From assembly GCA_017475765.1 (NCBI GenBank), contig JAFVEY010000067.1, forward strand, positions 1 to 41,620: a DNA stretch of 41,620 nucleotides. The letters run 5' to 3'. How positions within the stretch are numbered: position 1 is the first letter of the stretch; each line of letters starts with the position of its first letter. A program made the position numbers and the translations under genes. Of the stretch, positions 14,375-23,862 are shown one piece after another. The notes under the pieces are model-generated. The model was not told where the DNA came from. It made no database searches and was given only the letters and a program-made list of their open reading frames with translations. Source of the stretch: Clostridia bacterium. Lineage in GTDB: Bacteria > Bacillota > Clostridia > Oscillospirales > Acutalibacteraceae.

Positions 14375-15626
14375 ATTGATCGGCAACATACTTTGATATC
14401 TCACTCTTACCGAGAATATAAATGGTATGTTCATCCTGCATACATATCTTTCTGGCATCCGATGATACCGAAGTTGTTGACAGTTTATTTCCCTTCGTAT
14501 CAAACAGATCTATTTCGGAAGGTGACAGCACCGCAAGGCTGTCGTTTTTATAATCCAATGATAATATCTTGCTGTTTGTATTAAAATCAAACTCATGATT
14601 TCCGTCTTTGTTGATGGAGTATATATCACAGTCTCTGCCGTCAGGATTTTTGGAAAGCGACAGGATGAGCCCATAATCTTTTTTCATGGTATAGGTTGTC
14701 AGAGTTTTTGACTGATAGGAGAAATCTGATTTTCTTCCGTTTTCAACATCAATAAAATATGAAGCCTGTTCCCCGACCGCCAGTATATTTCCGTTGCTCA
14801 TATATCTCACATCATAAATATAGGAATCCTCCACCTCATATTTCTGCAGATAACTTTCCTGACCGAAATCAAGAACATAGATCACGGATACAAGACCTCC
14901 GTTATTTGCTGAAACTCCGGAAAGTGCGGCTCTTGTTCCGTCATTATTCAAAGATACATTACTTACATAATAATCGGCAAAGGAATAGGCATATTTTTTT
15001 GTATTGTCATATTTATACACTTCCAGCTGTGAAAGATAATCTTCCCCATAAGAAAGCACCGCATAGGTTCCGTTTGACGAAATATCAGCGGAAAAGAGTT
15101 TCTTCTTTGATGAGCCTGAATAAATAATGCTGTCCCTGTTCAATATTTTATAGCCTGTTGCATCCGAATTATAGATGATTGAATAATTAGAATTTGCCCT
15201 TAAAACAGGGTTGGCAAACAAATGTTGATTATTCTGTATTTCGCCGGCATTGGAATTAAGCACAACAACCGAGGTATCGCTGCAGTAAATCGGACAGCCG
15301 TCCATAAGAGAAAAATTCTCTTTATTGATACTGGTTCCAATAAATCTGACAGGATAGCCGTTTCCCTCTGTTTTCCCCAAAAGATCGTACTGAAACCAAT
15401 GGGATATATTTTCAGGGGTAAGATAATCTATATTGACCAGAGCAAGTACTGCCACAACCGAGATAAAAAGTATAATAAATACCTTAAAAAACTTTTTTGT
15501 AAGATTATTCGGAGTCGGCTCTATATCATTTATTTCCCGCAAAGGAACATCTTCATAGCTTACATATCTGCGGTTTTTGGCGCTGTTTGGTTTTGTATGC
15601 TGATAACGACCTTTATTTTTTTTCAT
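14373..15626 (-). CDS. Membrane-anchored propeller-like protein (DUF5711-like)
   Basis: 417 aa. A basic cytoplasmic N-terminus of about 45 residues (MKKNKGRYQHTKPNSAKNRR) precedes one membrane helix (about 46-66, FFKVFIILFISVVAVLALV) and a long extracellular domain. This domain contains repeated short beta blades such as SADISSNGTYAVLSYGED, VSLNNDGTRAALSGV, VRYMSNGNILAVGE and LDYKNDSLAVLSPSEIDLFD, which is a beta-propeller-like pattern. It resembles the Clostridia family I recall as DUF5711; function unknown. Last gene after truA, 15 bases downstream, so co-transcribed with the ecf-truA operon. Confidence 0.65.
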   Translation of the reverse strand: MKKNKGRYQHTKPNSAKNRRYVSYEDVPLREINDIEPTPNNLTKKFFKVFIILFISVVAVLALVNIDYLTPENISHWFQYDLLGKTEGNGYPVRFIGTSINKENFSLMDGCPIYCSDTSVVVLNSNAGEIQNNQHLFANPVLRANSNYSIIYNSDATGYKILNRDSIIYSGSSKKKLFSADISSNGTYAVLSYGEDYLSQLEVYKYDNTKKYAYSFADYYVSNVSLNNDGTRAALSGVSANNGGLVSVIYVLDFGQESYLQKYEVEDSYIYDVRYMSNGNILAVGEQASYFIDVENGRKSDFSYQSKTLTTYTMKKDYGLILSLSKNPDGRDCDIYSINKDGNHEFDFNTNSKILSLDYKNDSLAVLSPSEIDLFDTKGNKLSTTSVSSDARKICMQDEHTIYILGKSEISKYVADQ

Positions 15627-15641
15627 TTGCTTTTCCTTTCA

Positions 15642-16379
15642 TCAATATATCACTTTATTTAAATACAATCCCTCCGGAGGAGCTGTTGGTCCTGCAAGCT
15701 GACGGTTTTCTGCCCTGATAATGGAAGGTATCTCATCGGGCGCTATTTTTCCCTGTGATACATACAGCAGGGTTCCGACAATGATTCTAACCATATTGTA
15801 CAAAAATCCATCTGCCTGAACAGTTATCGTTACCATATCATTTTCTTTTGAAACAGACAGATGGCTGATTGTCCTGTGGAAATCTCCCTTTTCACGGTTG
15901 TCAAGCGTACAAAATGAAGTGAAATCATGTGTGCCCAGAAAATGTTCGGCAGCACGGTTCATCTTATCAATATCCAGTTGATACCAATAATGCAGCGCAT
16001 AGCTGACTAAAAAAGGATTTCTTATTTCCGCATTCCAGATCTTATAGATATATTCCTTTCCTTTGCAGGAATACCTTGCATGAAAATCATCGTCTGCTTC
16101 AGCTGCATCAAGAACTGCTATACTATCGGGAAGATAATTATTGACAGCAGCCGGCAGCCGTTCGAGGGGAATACGATGCTCTGTGTGAAAGCTGACGCAA
16201 TACATATTTGCATGAACGCCGGAATCGGTTCTGCTGCAGCCCTTGATATCGGTCGGAGTGCCTATTACCCTGAACAAGGCATTCTGAAAGACCTCCTGAA
16301 CGGTAACGGCATTATTCTGAATCTGCCATCCGTGATATTTGCTTCCGTCATATGTTAATGTCAATAATATATTTCTCAT
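15642..16379 (-). CDS. truA: tRNA pseudouridine synthase A
   Basis: 245 aa, makes pseudouridine at tRNA positions 38-40. Catalytic aspartate is in CSRTDSGVHA (about residue 52). Other family motifs: YDGSKYHGWQIQ at the N-terminus, KEYIYKIWN, GTHDFTSFC, and DGFLYNMVRIIVGTLL near the C-terminus. Length is typical. It lies 8 bases after ecfT, an order (ecfA-ecfA-ecfT-truA) conserved in Firmicutes. Confidence 0.96.
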   Translation of the reverse strand: MRNILLTLTYDGSKYHGWQIQNNAVTVQEVFQNALFRVIGTPTDIKGCSRTDSGVHANMYCVSFHTEHRIPLERLPAAVNNYLPDSIAVLDAAEADDDFHARYSCKGKEYIYKIWNAEIRNPFLVSYALHYWYQLDIDKMNRAAEHFLGTHDFTSFCTLDNREKGDFHRTISHLSVSKENDMVTITVQADGFLYNMVRIIVGTLLYVSQGKIAPDEIPSIIRAENRQLAGPTAPPEGLYLNKVIY

Positions 16380-16387
16380 ATTCCGCC

Positions 16388-17200
16388 TCAGACAAAGTTA
16401 GGAAAGTACAGATTGCAAAGAATGACTCCCACAAACATGACTGCCGAAAAAACAAGTGCAATCAGATCAGTAACAGAGTAATGAAGTATCTTCATTCTTG
16501 TCCTGTTTTTACCACCGTTATAGCAGCGGCATTCCATTGCCATGGCAAGATCGTTGGCACGTCTGAAAGAAGATACAAACAAAGGAATCAGAACAGGAAT
16601 AAGCGCCTTTACTCTCTGAAAGATATTGCCGCTTTCCATATCGGCACCTCTTGCCTTTTGTGCATTCATAATTTTATCTGTTTCTTCCAGAAGAACAGGT
16701 ATGAATCTCAGAGCGATCGTCATCATCATTGCTATTTCGTGAACCTGCACATGAAAAAATGACAATGGCTTCAGAAGTCTTTCAATTGCATCTGTCAGGT
16801 CAGTCGGAGATGTTGTATAGGTAAGTGCTGAGCTTACCATCATCAGTATAGATATTCTGATAATCACAAAAAAATAGTTGCTGATACCGCCTGTGGTTAG
16901 TTTTATCATCCACCATTCCCAAAGAACCTCTCCTGAACCGTAGAACAGATTTAATATGCCTGTCAGAATGATAATGACTAAAATCACCTTAAGACTTTTC
17001 AGGTACTTGATAAAGCTGATTTTCGTCAAAGCAATCACAAGTACAGTAAAAGCTGTCATCACAGCCAACGAAATAAAATTATAACACAGAAATATAAACA
17101 CGATATAAACGATAAGAAGAAGGATTTTTGCCCTCGCATCCATCTTATGTATAAATGATTTTCCCGGCATAAACTGTCCGAGTGTTATGTCTCTGACCAA
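16388..17200 (-). CDS. ecfT: ECF transporter transmembrane subunit EcfT
   Basis: 270 aa. Start TTG at 17198-17200 with AAGGGG upstream; no in-frame ATG is near, and the nearby ATG is out of frame. Multiple hydrophobic helices (about 25-60, 65-85, 110-130, 245-268) surround the cytoplasmic coupling region with two signature motifs: KARGAD (about 185) and AMECRCYNGG (about 225), the second being a variant of the usual AMEARGY. These couple ATP hydrolysis in EcfA1/A2 to substrate-binding S components. S components are not encoded here, as is usual for group II ECF modules. Confidence 0.92.
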   Translation of the reverse strand: MVRDITLGQFMPGKSFIHKMDARAKILLLIVYIVFIFLCYNFISLAVMTAFTVLVIALTKISFIKYLKSLKVILVIIILTGILNLFYGSGEVLWEWWMIKLTTGGISNYFFVIIRISILMMVSSALTYTTSPTDLTDAIERLLKPLSFFHVQVHEIAMMMTIALRFIPVLLEETDKIMNAQKARGADMESGNIFQRVKALIPVLIPLFVSSFRRANDLAMAMECRCYNGGKNRTRMKILHYSVTDLIALVFSAVMFVGVILCNLYFPNFV

Positions 17201-17223
17201 TATTTTTTCATCCCCTTACCTTT

Positions 17224-18072
17224 TTACGAAAGATAGTTGACTATCTCATTAAAGCCCTGCTCAACCGTCAGGACGGTGGGATCCACATTGATTCCTTTCT
17301 GACGCAGCATCATCATTATTTTGGTGATTTGCGGAACACGAAGTCCGATATTTTCAAGTTCCTTTCCTCTTGAAAATACATTATGGGTCGTATCAAGCAT
17401 CCATTTCTTTCCTTTGGACATTACCAATATCCTGTCGGCAATTCTGGCGATATCCTCCATACTGTGTGAAACAAGCAGAACTGTATTTTTTCTTACTTTA
17501 TGATAATCAACGATCTGTGAAAGCAGCGCATCTCTTCCGAGAGGATCGAGTCCCGCCGTAGGCTCATCAAGTATCAGCACATCGGGATCCATCGCAATCA
17601 CTCCGGCAATTGCTGCCCTTCTTTTTTCTCCGCCCGAAAGCTCAAACGGCGAGCTTTCAAGCTGATCCTCACGCAGACCTGTGAATTCTGCCGCAGAACG
17701 GACACGCTTATCTATTTCATCCTGCTCCAGTCCCATATTTTTCGGACCGAAGGAAATGTCTTTATACACGGTTTCTTCAAACAGCTGGTATTCAGGATAT
17801 TGGAATACCATACCAACCTTGAATCTGACCTCTCTGATTTTTTTCGGTTCTTCCCATATATCCTTGCCATTGATATATATTTTGCCTTCTGTCGGCCTGA
17901 TAAGACCGTTCAGAAGCTGTACAAGCGTGGATTTGCCGGAGCCTGTATGTCCGATGATTCCAACAAACTCTCCCTCTTCAATTTCAAAGTTAACATCGTC
18001 CAGAGCGGTCTTTTCAAAAGAAGTTCCTCCGCCGTATACAAATCTGATGTTTTCTGCCCTGACAACCGACAC
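17224..18072 (-). CDS. ecfA2: ECF transporter ATPase EcfA2
   Basis: 282 aa. GTG start 18070-18072, with GGAGG seven to eight bases upstream. ABC ATPase: Walker A GHTGSGKS (about 40-47), Q-loop FQYPEYQLFE, signature LSGGEKRR, Walker B VLILDEP, H-loop SHSMED. The YPEYQLFE Q-loop typifies the EcfA2 (CbiO2) paralogue. It pairs with EcfA1 as a heterodimer on EcfT. Gap to ecfA1 is 12 bases. Confidence 0.94.
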   Translation of the reverse strand: MSVVRAENIRFVYGGGTSFEKTALDDVNFEIEEGEFVGIIGHTGSGKSTLVQLLNGLIRPTEGKIYINGKDIWEEPKKIREVRFKVGMVFQYPEYQLFEETVYKDISFGPKNMGLEQDEIDKRVRSAAEFTGLREDQLESSPFELSGGEKRRAAIAGVIAMDPDVLILDEPTAGLDPLGRDALLSQIVDYHKVRKNTVLLVSHSMEDIARIADRILVMSKGKKWMLDTTHNVFSRGKELENIGLRVPQITKIMMMLRQKGINVDPTVLTVEQGFNEIVNYLS

Positions 18073-18084
18073 CTTACCGCCTCC

Positions 18085-18951
18085 TTATCCGTTCTTTTTT
18101 TGCAGCGAGCAATACTTGATCAGCGCCTGCACACATTCTTCCTCATTAAGCACACATTTAGGCAGTTCAAAACCGCAGCCAGCCAGTTTATATATCAGTT
18201 CGGTAGCTTGCGGAACGTCAAGCCGGCGCTGCTTTAAAAGCTCTACCTGCGCAAATACTTCTTTCGGAGTTCCCGAAGTCAATACATTACCCGAATCCAT
18301 CACAATCACTCTGTCCGCCAGAACAGCTTCTTCCATATAATGAGTGATAAGAATAATCGTTATGCCCATATTGCGATTGAGTTCCGTTATGGTGTGTATC
18401 ACCTCATCCCTGCCCTGCGGATCCAGCATGGCAGTCGGTTCGTCAAGCACGATACATTCAGGCTCCATTGCAATGATTCCTGCAATGGCAATTCTTTGCT
18501 TCTGACCGCCGGAAAGTTTGTCGGGAGAATGGGTTCTGTAATCATACATATCTACTGCTTTCAGCGCATTATCCACACGAATCCGTATTTCTTTTGAAGG
18601 AATACCGATATTTTCACAGCCAAAAGCAACATCCTCCTCAACGATGCCTGCAACAATCTGATTATCGGGATTTTGCAGAACAAGTCCGACCTTCTTGCGG
18701 ATCTCAAAAAGCCTGTCATCGTCCTTTGTATTGATACCGTCAACAAAAATGTCTCCGGTTGTGGGAAGATAGATAGAATTAAAATGCTTGGCAAGAGTGG
18801 ATTTTCCTGAGCCGTTATGTCCGACTATGGCAACAAATTCTCCCTTGTTGATCGTCATATTGACACCGTTAAGTGCAAAAGCGGAAGAATCCTCACCTTC
18901 TGTTCCTTCATATTGAAAATATACATCTTTGACTTCGATAAACTCTTCCAT
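18085..18951 (-). CDS. ecfA1: ECF transporter ATPase EcfA1
   Basis: 288 aa. ATG 18951 (MEEFIEVKDV) with GGAGG five to six bases upstream is preferred over a start 30 bases earlier that would overlap the preceding gene. Walker A GHNGSGKS, Q-loop LQNPDNQIV, signature LSGGQKQR, Walker B CIVLDEP, H-loop THYMEE. The NPDNQ Q-loop marks the EcfA1 (CbiO1) paralogue. First transporter gene of the operon. Confidence 0.94.
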   Translation of the reverse strand: MEEFIEVKDVYFQYEGTEGEDSSAFALNGVNMTINKGEFVAIVGHNGSGKSTLAKHFNSIYLPTTGDIFVDGINTKDDDRLFEIRKKVGLVLQNPDNQIVAGIVEEDVAFGCENIGIPSKEIRIRVDNALKAVDMYDYRTHSPDKLSGGQKQRIAIAGIIAMEPECIVLDEPTAMLDPQGRDEVIHTITELNRNMGITIILITHYMEEAVLADRVIVMDSGNVLTSGTPKEVFAQVELLKQRRLDVPQATELIYKLAGCGFELPKCVLNEEECVQALIKYCSLQKKNG

Positions 18952-18973
18952 TTTGTACCTCCGCAATATGAAA

Positions 18974-19840
18974 TCATCCATTACTCTGCCATATAGCCGT
19001 ACTGCCGCAAGGCAGCGTCAGTCTGCTTTCGGTAACATGAAGCCCTATTTCGGAGCTTGATACATTTCCTCCGAACTTAGGTTTAAGCATAACACTAAGC
19101 AGATATTCCATTACGGACGGCGAAAGACCTGTCGTATATGAATTAAGTATAAAAAAGCAAGCATCATCGGAAAGGATCGGCACACAAAGCTCCACCAGCG
19201 AAAAAAGCTGTTCTTCAAGCTTCCAGACCTCTCCTCCCGGTCCCCGTCCATAGGACGGAGGATCCATGATAATTCCGTCATAGTGATTGCCTCTACGTTG
19301 TTCACGCTGCACAAATTTGACACAGTCATCAACAAGCCAGCGAACCGGTTTGTCCGAAAGTGAGCTGAGAGCAGCATTTTCCTTTGCCCACTGTACCATG
19401 CCCTTTGATGCATCCACATGACACACACTTGCCCCTGCTTCCAGGCAGGCAAGCGTTGCAGCGCCCGTATAGGCAAACATATTCAGCACTTTTAAAGGTC
19501 TGCCAGCAGCTCTAATCTTATCCGACACAAAATCCCAGTTGACAGCCTGCTCCGGAAAAACACCCGTATGCTTAAAGCCCATAGGTTTAATACCAAAGGT
19601 CAGATTTTTATAATTGATTGCCCATTGCTGAGGAACCTTTTTGTTGTACTGCCACGCACCGCCGCCGCTGGAACTTCTTTTATACCGTGCATGAGCTTGA
19701 TGCCAAAGAGGATTCTTCCTCTCTGTATGCCAGATTATCTGAGGGTCGGGGCGGATAAGCACAATCTCTCCCCAGCGCTCTAGACGTTCGCCGTCTGAGC
19801 AGTCAATCAGCTCGTAATCTTTCCATTGTGCCTCACGCAT
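18974..19840 (-). CDS. Class I SAM-dependent (rRNA-type) methyltransferase
   Basis: 288 aa. ATG 19840 is preferred: GGAGG is eight bases upstream, whereas an ATG two codons earlier would be only two bases from it. N-terminal part (about 1-100) ends in KHTGVFPEQAVNW. A Rossmann domain follows with motif I VLNMFAYTGAAT, acidic residue in HVDASKGM, and motif IV IMDPPSYGRGP. The DPPSYG and Y/F-P-E-Q patterns match RlmI/RlmL-type 23S rRNA methyltransferases, but no PUA domain is visible, so the target base is uncertain. Heads the ecf-truA operon, after a terminator-like hairpin behind ilvD. Confidence 0.85.
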   Translation of the reverse strand: MREAQWKDYELIDCSDGERLERWGEIVLIRPDPQIIWHTERKNPLWHQAHARYKRSSSGGGAWQYNKKVPQQWAINYKNLTFGIKPMGFKHTGVFPEQAVNWDFVSDKIRAAGRPLKVLNMFAYTGAATLACLEAGASVCHVDASKGMVQWAKENAALSSLSDKPVRWLVDDCVKFVQREQRRGNHYDGIIMDPPSYGRGPGGEVWKLEEQLFSLVELCVPILSDDACFFILNSYTTGLSPSVMEYLLSVMLKPKFGGNVSSSEIGLHVTESRLTLPCGSTAIWQSNG

Positions 19841-19871
19841 TTCCATTTCCTCCGTTTTTACATATATAACA

Positions 19872-19907
19872 TTGTGCAGAGCAGATAATCGATTCCGCTC
19901 TGCACAA
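19872..19907 (-). terminator. Hairpin after ilvD
   Basis: TTGTGCAGAGC (19872-19882) pairs perfectly with GCTCTGCACAA (19897-19907). The following minus-strand tract is only moderately T-rich (TGTTATATATG), so termination may be partial. Confidence 0.65.
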
Positions 19908-19914
19908 ACGACAT

Positions 19915-21582
19915 TTATTTCTTAACTTCCAGTACAGCGCCCCTGTTGCCTGATGTTACAAGTGAAGCATATCTTGCCAGATAGCCTGTTGTGATTTTCG
20001 GTTCTCTCGGCTGCCACTCTGCACGGCGCTTCTCTAACTCTTCATCGCTGAGCTGTACATTGATGGAGTTAGCATTGATATCTATCTCTATGATATCGCC
20101 GTCCCTGATCAAAGCGATCGGACCGCCTACTGCCGCTTCAGGAGATACATGACCGATTGCTGCTCCTCTTGTTGCGCCTGAGAATCGTCCGTCTGTGATA
20201 AGCGCAACTGTGCTGCCGAGACCTCTGCCCATAATAGCAGATGTCGGATTGAGCATTTCTCTCATTCCGGGGCCTCCCTTCGGACCTTCATAACGGATCA
20301 CAACAACATCACCGTCAACGATCTTTCCTCCGTTAATAGCAGTCATTGCGTCCTCTTCGCAGTCATAAACTTTTGCAGGACCCGAATGCTTCAGCATTTC
20401 GGGAGCAACGGCGCTGCGCTTGACCACGCATGAATCAGGAGCCAGATTACCCTTCAGCACAGCAATTCCGCCTGTTTTGCTGTAAGGATTTTCAACAGGT
20501 CTGATAATATCGGGATTTTTATTGATGACTCCGCTGATATTTTCGGCAATGGTTTTACCTGTACAGGTAATCAAATCTGTTTTAAGCAGACCGAGTTTGT
20601 TGATTTCGTTCATTACAGCGTATATTCCGCCTGCTTCATTAAGTTCCTCAATATAGGTATGACCTGCCGGCGCAAGATGACAAAGATTAGGTGTATGTGA
20701 GCTGATCTCGTTCGCTATATCAAGATTCAGATCTATGCCACACTCATGTGCAATAGCCGGAAGATGAAGCATACTGTTGGTGCTGCATCCGAGAGCCATA
20801 TCCATCGTAAGTGCATTTCTGAATGCGTCCTCCGTCATGATGTCACGGGGACGGATATCCTTTTCGAGAAGCTCCATGATCTTCATTCCAGCGTGTTTTG
20901 CAAGCTGTATTCTTTCGGAATAAACCGCAGGAATCGTGCCATTGCCTCTGAGCGCCATGCCGAGTACTTCGGTCAGACAGTTCATGGAGTTCGCCGTATA
21001 CATACCCGAACAGGAACCGCAGCTGGGACATACCTTATTTTCAAATTCAAGAAGCTCGTCCGCTGTGATCTTGCCTGAATTATAAGAACCGACTGCTTCA
21101 AACATACTGGAAAGGCTTCTCTTTTCTCCGTTGACATGACCTGCAAGCATTGGACCGCCGCTGACAAATATCGTGGGAATATTCAGTCTTGCCGCAGCCA
21201 TAAGCAGACCGGGAACATTTTTATCACAGTTAGGAACCATTACAAGCGCATCAAATGCGTGTGCAATAGCCATTGCTTCGGTTGAATCAGCAATGAGATC
21301 ACGGGTAACGAGAGAATATTTCATACCCTTGTGACCCATGGCAATACCATCACAGACAGCAATAGCCGGAAAAACGACAGGGTTGCCGCCTGCCATTGCA
21401 ACGCCCTGCTTGACAGCATTCACGATCTTATCAATATTCATGTGACCGGGAACGATCTCGTTATAGGAGCTTACAATGCCTATCATCGGTTTTGCGATTT
21501 CCTCGTCCGTCATACCGAGTGCGTGAAGGAGTGAACGCTGCGGCGCACACTGAACGCCCTTGCTTATTGCATCACTATTCAT
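19915..21582 (-). CDS. ilvD: Dihydroxy-acid dehydratase
   Basis: 555 aa. It catalyses the dehydration step common to valine, leucine and isoleucine synthesis, and its product also leads to pantothenate. Iron-sulfur ligands are in AVCDG, VPNCDKN and [16 protein letters not shown]. Also visible are the family motifs [23 protein letters not shown] and GHVSPEAA. Length is typical (about 555-560). ATG 21582 gives the [10 protein letters not shown]-terminus. Monocistronic by context: own promoter upstream, hairpin downstream. No other ilv gene in the window. Confidence 0.97.
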   Translation of the reverse strand: MNSDAISKGVQCAPQRSLLHALGMTDEEIAKPMIGIVSSYNEIVPGHMNIDKIVNAVKQGVAMAGGNPVVFPAIAVCDGIAMGHKGMKYSLVTRDLIADSTEAMAIAHAFDALVMVPNCDKNVPGLLMAAARLNIPTIFVSGGPMLAGHVNGEKRSLSSMFEAVGSYNSGKITADELLEFENKVCPSCGSCSGMYTANSMNCLTEVLGMALRGNGTIPAVYSERIQLAKHAGMKIMELLEKDIRPRDIMTEDAFRNALTMDMALGCSTNSMLHLPAIAHECGIDLNLDIANEISSHTPNLCHLAPAGHTYIEELNEAGGIYAVMNEINKLGLLKTDLITCTGKTIAENISGVINKNPDIIRPVENPYSKTGGIAVLKGNLAPDSCVVKRSAVAPEMLKHSGPAKVYDCEEDAMTAINGGKIVDGDVVVIRYEGPKGGPGMREMLNPTSAIMGRGLGSTVALITDGRFSGATRGAAIGHVSPEAAVGGPIALIRDGDIIEIDINANSINVQLSDEELEKRRAEWQPREPKITTGYLARYASLVTSGNRGAVLEVKK

Positions 21583-21652
21583 AAAAAACGACCTGCCTTT
21601 TAATTAATATGGTGCTGCTGTTAAGCACCTTTTGTTATTAAACACATAATAT

Positions 21653-21681
21653 ATTATAAGTTTTTGGGTTTATATTGTCAA
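21653..21681 (-). promoter_or_regulatory. Consensus sigma-A promoter of ilvD
   Basis: On the minus strand TTGACA (21676-21681), 17 bases, TATAAT (21653-21658): a perfect consensus match. The leader of about 64 bases contains a small stem GGTGCT/AGCACC (21611-21629), too short for a known riboswitch or T-box. Confidence 0.9.
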
Positions 21682-21786
21682 TCCCTGATACATAATAATT
21701 TTGCACATAAGGCTGTTTTTTGTTTCTGTTTGAATTGGTCTGTCCGCTTATATTGGGATTTCAGCATTGATTTTTTATTTTGACTG

Positions 21787-23862
21787 TCAAACAACGGCAA
21801 GAGAGATATGATATTCACAGTCATACAGCATATTATGCCACTTGTCAGCGCTATAATGAATGTCTGGAAATACGGAACGAAAATATTTATTCAATTGAAA
21901 GACATCGCAGCCATTTTTCTTCAATGTCTTATTCAATGCCGACTCTATTCTGCCATCAATCACATCATAAATATTCTCTGTCTCTGCCTGATCTGAATTT
22001 CCGACAGCATCCAATTCAATCTCAAAATCAAAGCGCAGCCTTTTATTACTGATTTGCGGTACAATATTGACAGAAGCCGAATTGATACTGAAGGTGAGGT
22101 TTGCCTCGTTGATCCCTTCGGTGTAATTGAATATCTTTTTATTAAGAATAAGAGTCCCAACCGTTTCATCAGGCGTCAATACATCACTCTGTCCCCCACC
22201 GCTTCTGACAAGAAGACTGCCGTCCGCTTTAAGACAGTTCATCTCTCTGTCAATGAAAATATACGGCAGAAGCATATCTCCATATGGATTATTGACAGAT
22301 GTGACATAATCAAAAAGGGAAAAATGAACTGCCGTCTGATCAATTGCCTTGCTGTCTGACAATACATTGATATACTCAGACTGATATCCCATATCTTCAA
22401 TTGCCGTTTTTAGCGTTTCTCCGCTGCTTTCATAAGAAACCATAATATTTGTTGTTTTCATAATATCGTTATTATGCCTGAAATACGCCAGACTGTCGCT
22501 GCTTTCTTCCGCTGCATTTCTGTTGAGAATTAAAAACAGACATTGACTAAGAAGAACAGATTTTCCTCTTTGATTTTCGAGTCCAGCCATTGCTTCGGCA
22601 ACGCTGCTTCCCTCCGTATAAACAAGTTTGACAGCATTTTCTCTTTCTTCGGATTCCGTATCAAGGACTATCAGCGTCAGTTGATAACCGTTATCGTTTT
22701 TATCAATCCCTATTCCTTGCACGATCAGTCTTTGATTGAGCTGCACAGAGCTGCAGCCGTTAAAGGAAAAAAGGATGGTCAATACACAAATTAGTGATAC
22801 CGATGCTCGCAGAATACGCTTTCTTCCCGATTTACTGATGATAATGACAGCGGCAGGCAGTATTAGTGAAAACACGATCATAAGGGTGCAAAGTACATAT
22901 CGGTTAAAGAGTATATCTTTTATTCTCGCATTTTGATTTAGCCAAAGAGTTAAACCATAAATACCTGCCGATACAGATACAAACACTCTTACAGAATTTT
23001 TATTCTTCATCGGCATTAATTTTTTGATCGAATCAAAAATAATACAGAAGGCCGTTGAAAGAGAACAGCATAAACCCGACAGGGTTACACCGATGAAAAA
23101 CGGATTGAACCGCTGCAGCGTACCCGAACCGTCAATAAGATGATAAAACGGATACGGCATATGGATCAGATATTCTCCCAGCGAACCACATATCAGAATA
23201 AACATCAGCAGAAGAAAAATATAGGAAAATATATTCCACATGATCAGATTTCGCACAAACTTTCCCTTTGTTCTGGAAAATAGCATAAACAATACTGCAA
23301 ATTCCGTGATTTCGGACAAGATCATTATCGTTCCATCATAAATTGAGGAACTGCTGACAGAGTGGAGTGGTGTCAAATTATCCGACGAATAGGACGGTGC
23401 AAGAAAAACAACAGCCATAATATATGAAATTACGATCACCGCAAATGAAATTGCTGAAAATCTGACGATTGCTTCAATTCCCATAAAAGCTGCATAGACA
23501 GCCGTCAGCAAAATAAACGCTTCGATAATTTCAATATTCAAGTTTTTTCCTGCAAGCTCTTGAGCAAAACCGTTCAATTTTATCATATCATAGACTGAAA
23601 TAAATATAAAATATAAAATATAGAATATCTGAAATTTTTCTGATACTTCTTCTATTCTCTTGATTCCGGATATATCCTTGCGGCAAAAGAAAAAAGGCAG
23701 CATAACGATGAATGACAATGCAAAGGTGATCAGCAAAGGCAAAAAATTGTTCCATACCGATCCGCTGCCGGATATCACGGCAGGAAACATAATCGCCGCT
23801 GTGATTCTTGTCACAAATAAAAGTATAAAAAGCTGACCGGAGGCTATCGTATTATTATTCAT
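21787..23862 (-). CDS. Fused spore germination permease and lipoprotein (GerAB-GerAC)
   Basis: About 691 aa. ATG 23862 is preferred because GGTGAT lies four bases upstream; in-frame starts at 23868 and 23871 are possible. Residues 1 to about 340 carry some ten membrane helices of the amino-acid-permease-like GerAB subunit (FVTRITAAIMFP, IYDGTIMILSEITEFAVLF). Without a stop, a basic patch (SGRKRILR), one hydrophobic segment and a lipobox-like FNGC (Cys about 370) lead into a GerAC domain (RLIVQGIGIDKNDNGY, QRGKSVLLSQCLFLI, SLLVRSGG). GerAB and GerAC are normally separate. The retained lipobox would allow signal peptidase II to split the product. It overlaps the gerAA end by 8 bases. Confidence 0.88.
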   Translation of the reverse strand: MNNNTIASGQLFILLFVTRITAAIMFPAVISGSGSVWNNFLPLLITFALSFIVMLPFFFCRKDISGIKRIEEVSEKFQIFYILYFIFISVYDMIKLNGFAQELAGKNLNIEIIEAFILLTAVYAAFMGIEAIVRFSAISFAVIVISYIMAVVFLAPSYSSDNLTPLHSVSSSSIYDGTIMILSEITEFAVLFMLFSRTKGKFVRNLIMWNIFSYIFLLLMFILICGSLGEYLIHMPYPFYHLIDGSGTLQRFNPFFIGVTLSGLCCSLSTAFCIIFDSIKKLMPMKNKNSVRVFVSVSAGIYGLTLWLNQNARIKDILFNRYVLCTLMIVFSLILPAAVIIISKSGRKRILRASVSLICVLTILFSFNGCSSVQLNQRLIVQGIGIDKNDNGYQLTLIVLDTESEERENAVKLVYTEGSSVAEAMAGLENQRGKSVLLSQCLFLILNRNAAEESSDSLAYFRHNNDIMKTTNIMVSYESSGETLKTAIEDMGYQSEYINVLSDSKAIDQTAVHFSLFDYVTSVNNPYGDMLLPYIFIDREMNCLKADGSLLVRSGGGQSDVLTPDETVGTLILNKKIFNYTEGINEANLTFSINSASVNIVPQISNKRLRFDFEIELDAVGNSDQAETENIYDVIDGRIESALNKTLKKNGCDVFQLNKYFRSVFPDIHYSADKWHNMLYDCEYHISLAVV

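Noticed and set aside
17681-18340. 219-codon + strand frame across the ecfA2/ecfA1 region
   Set aside because: Antisense shadow of two ABC ATPase genes; Ser/Pro-rich composition typical of reversed coding sequence.
21606-21640. Possible T-box or riboswitch in the ilvD leader
   Set aside because: The leader is only about 64 bases and holds one 6-bp stem; too short for a T-box, and no leader peptide rich in Ile/Leu/Val is visible.
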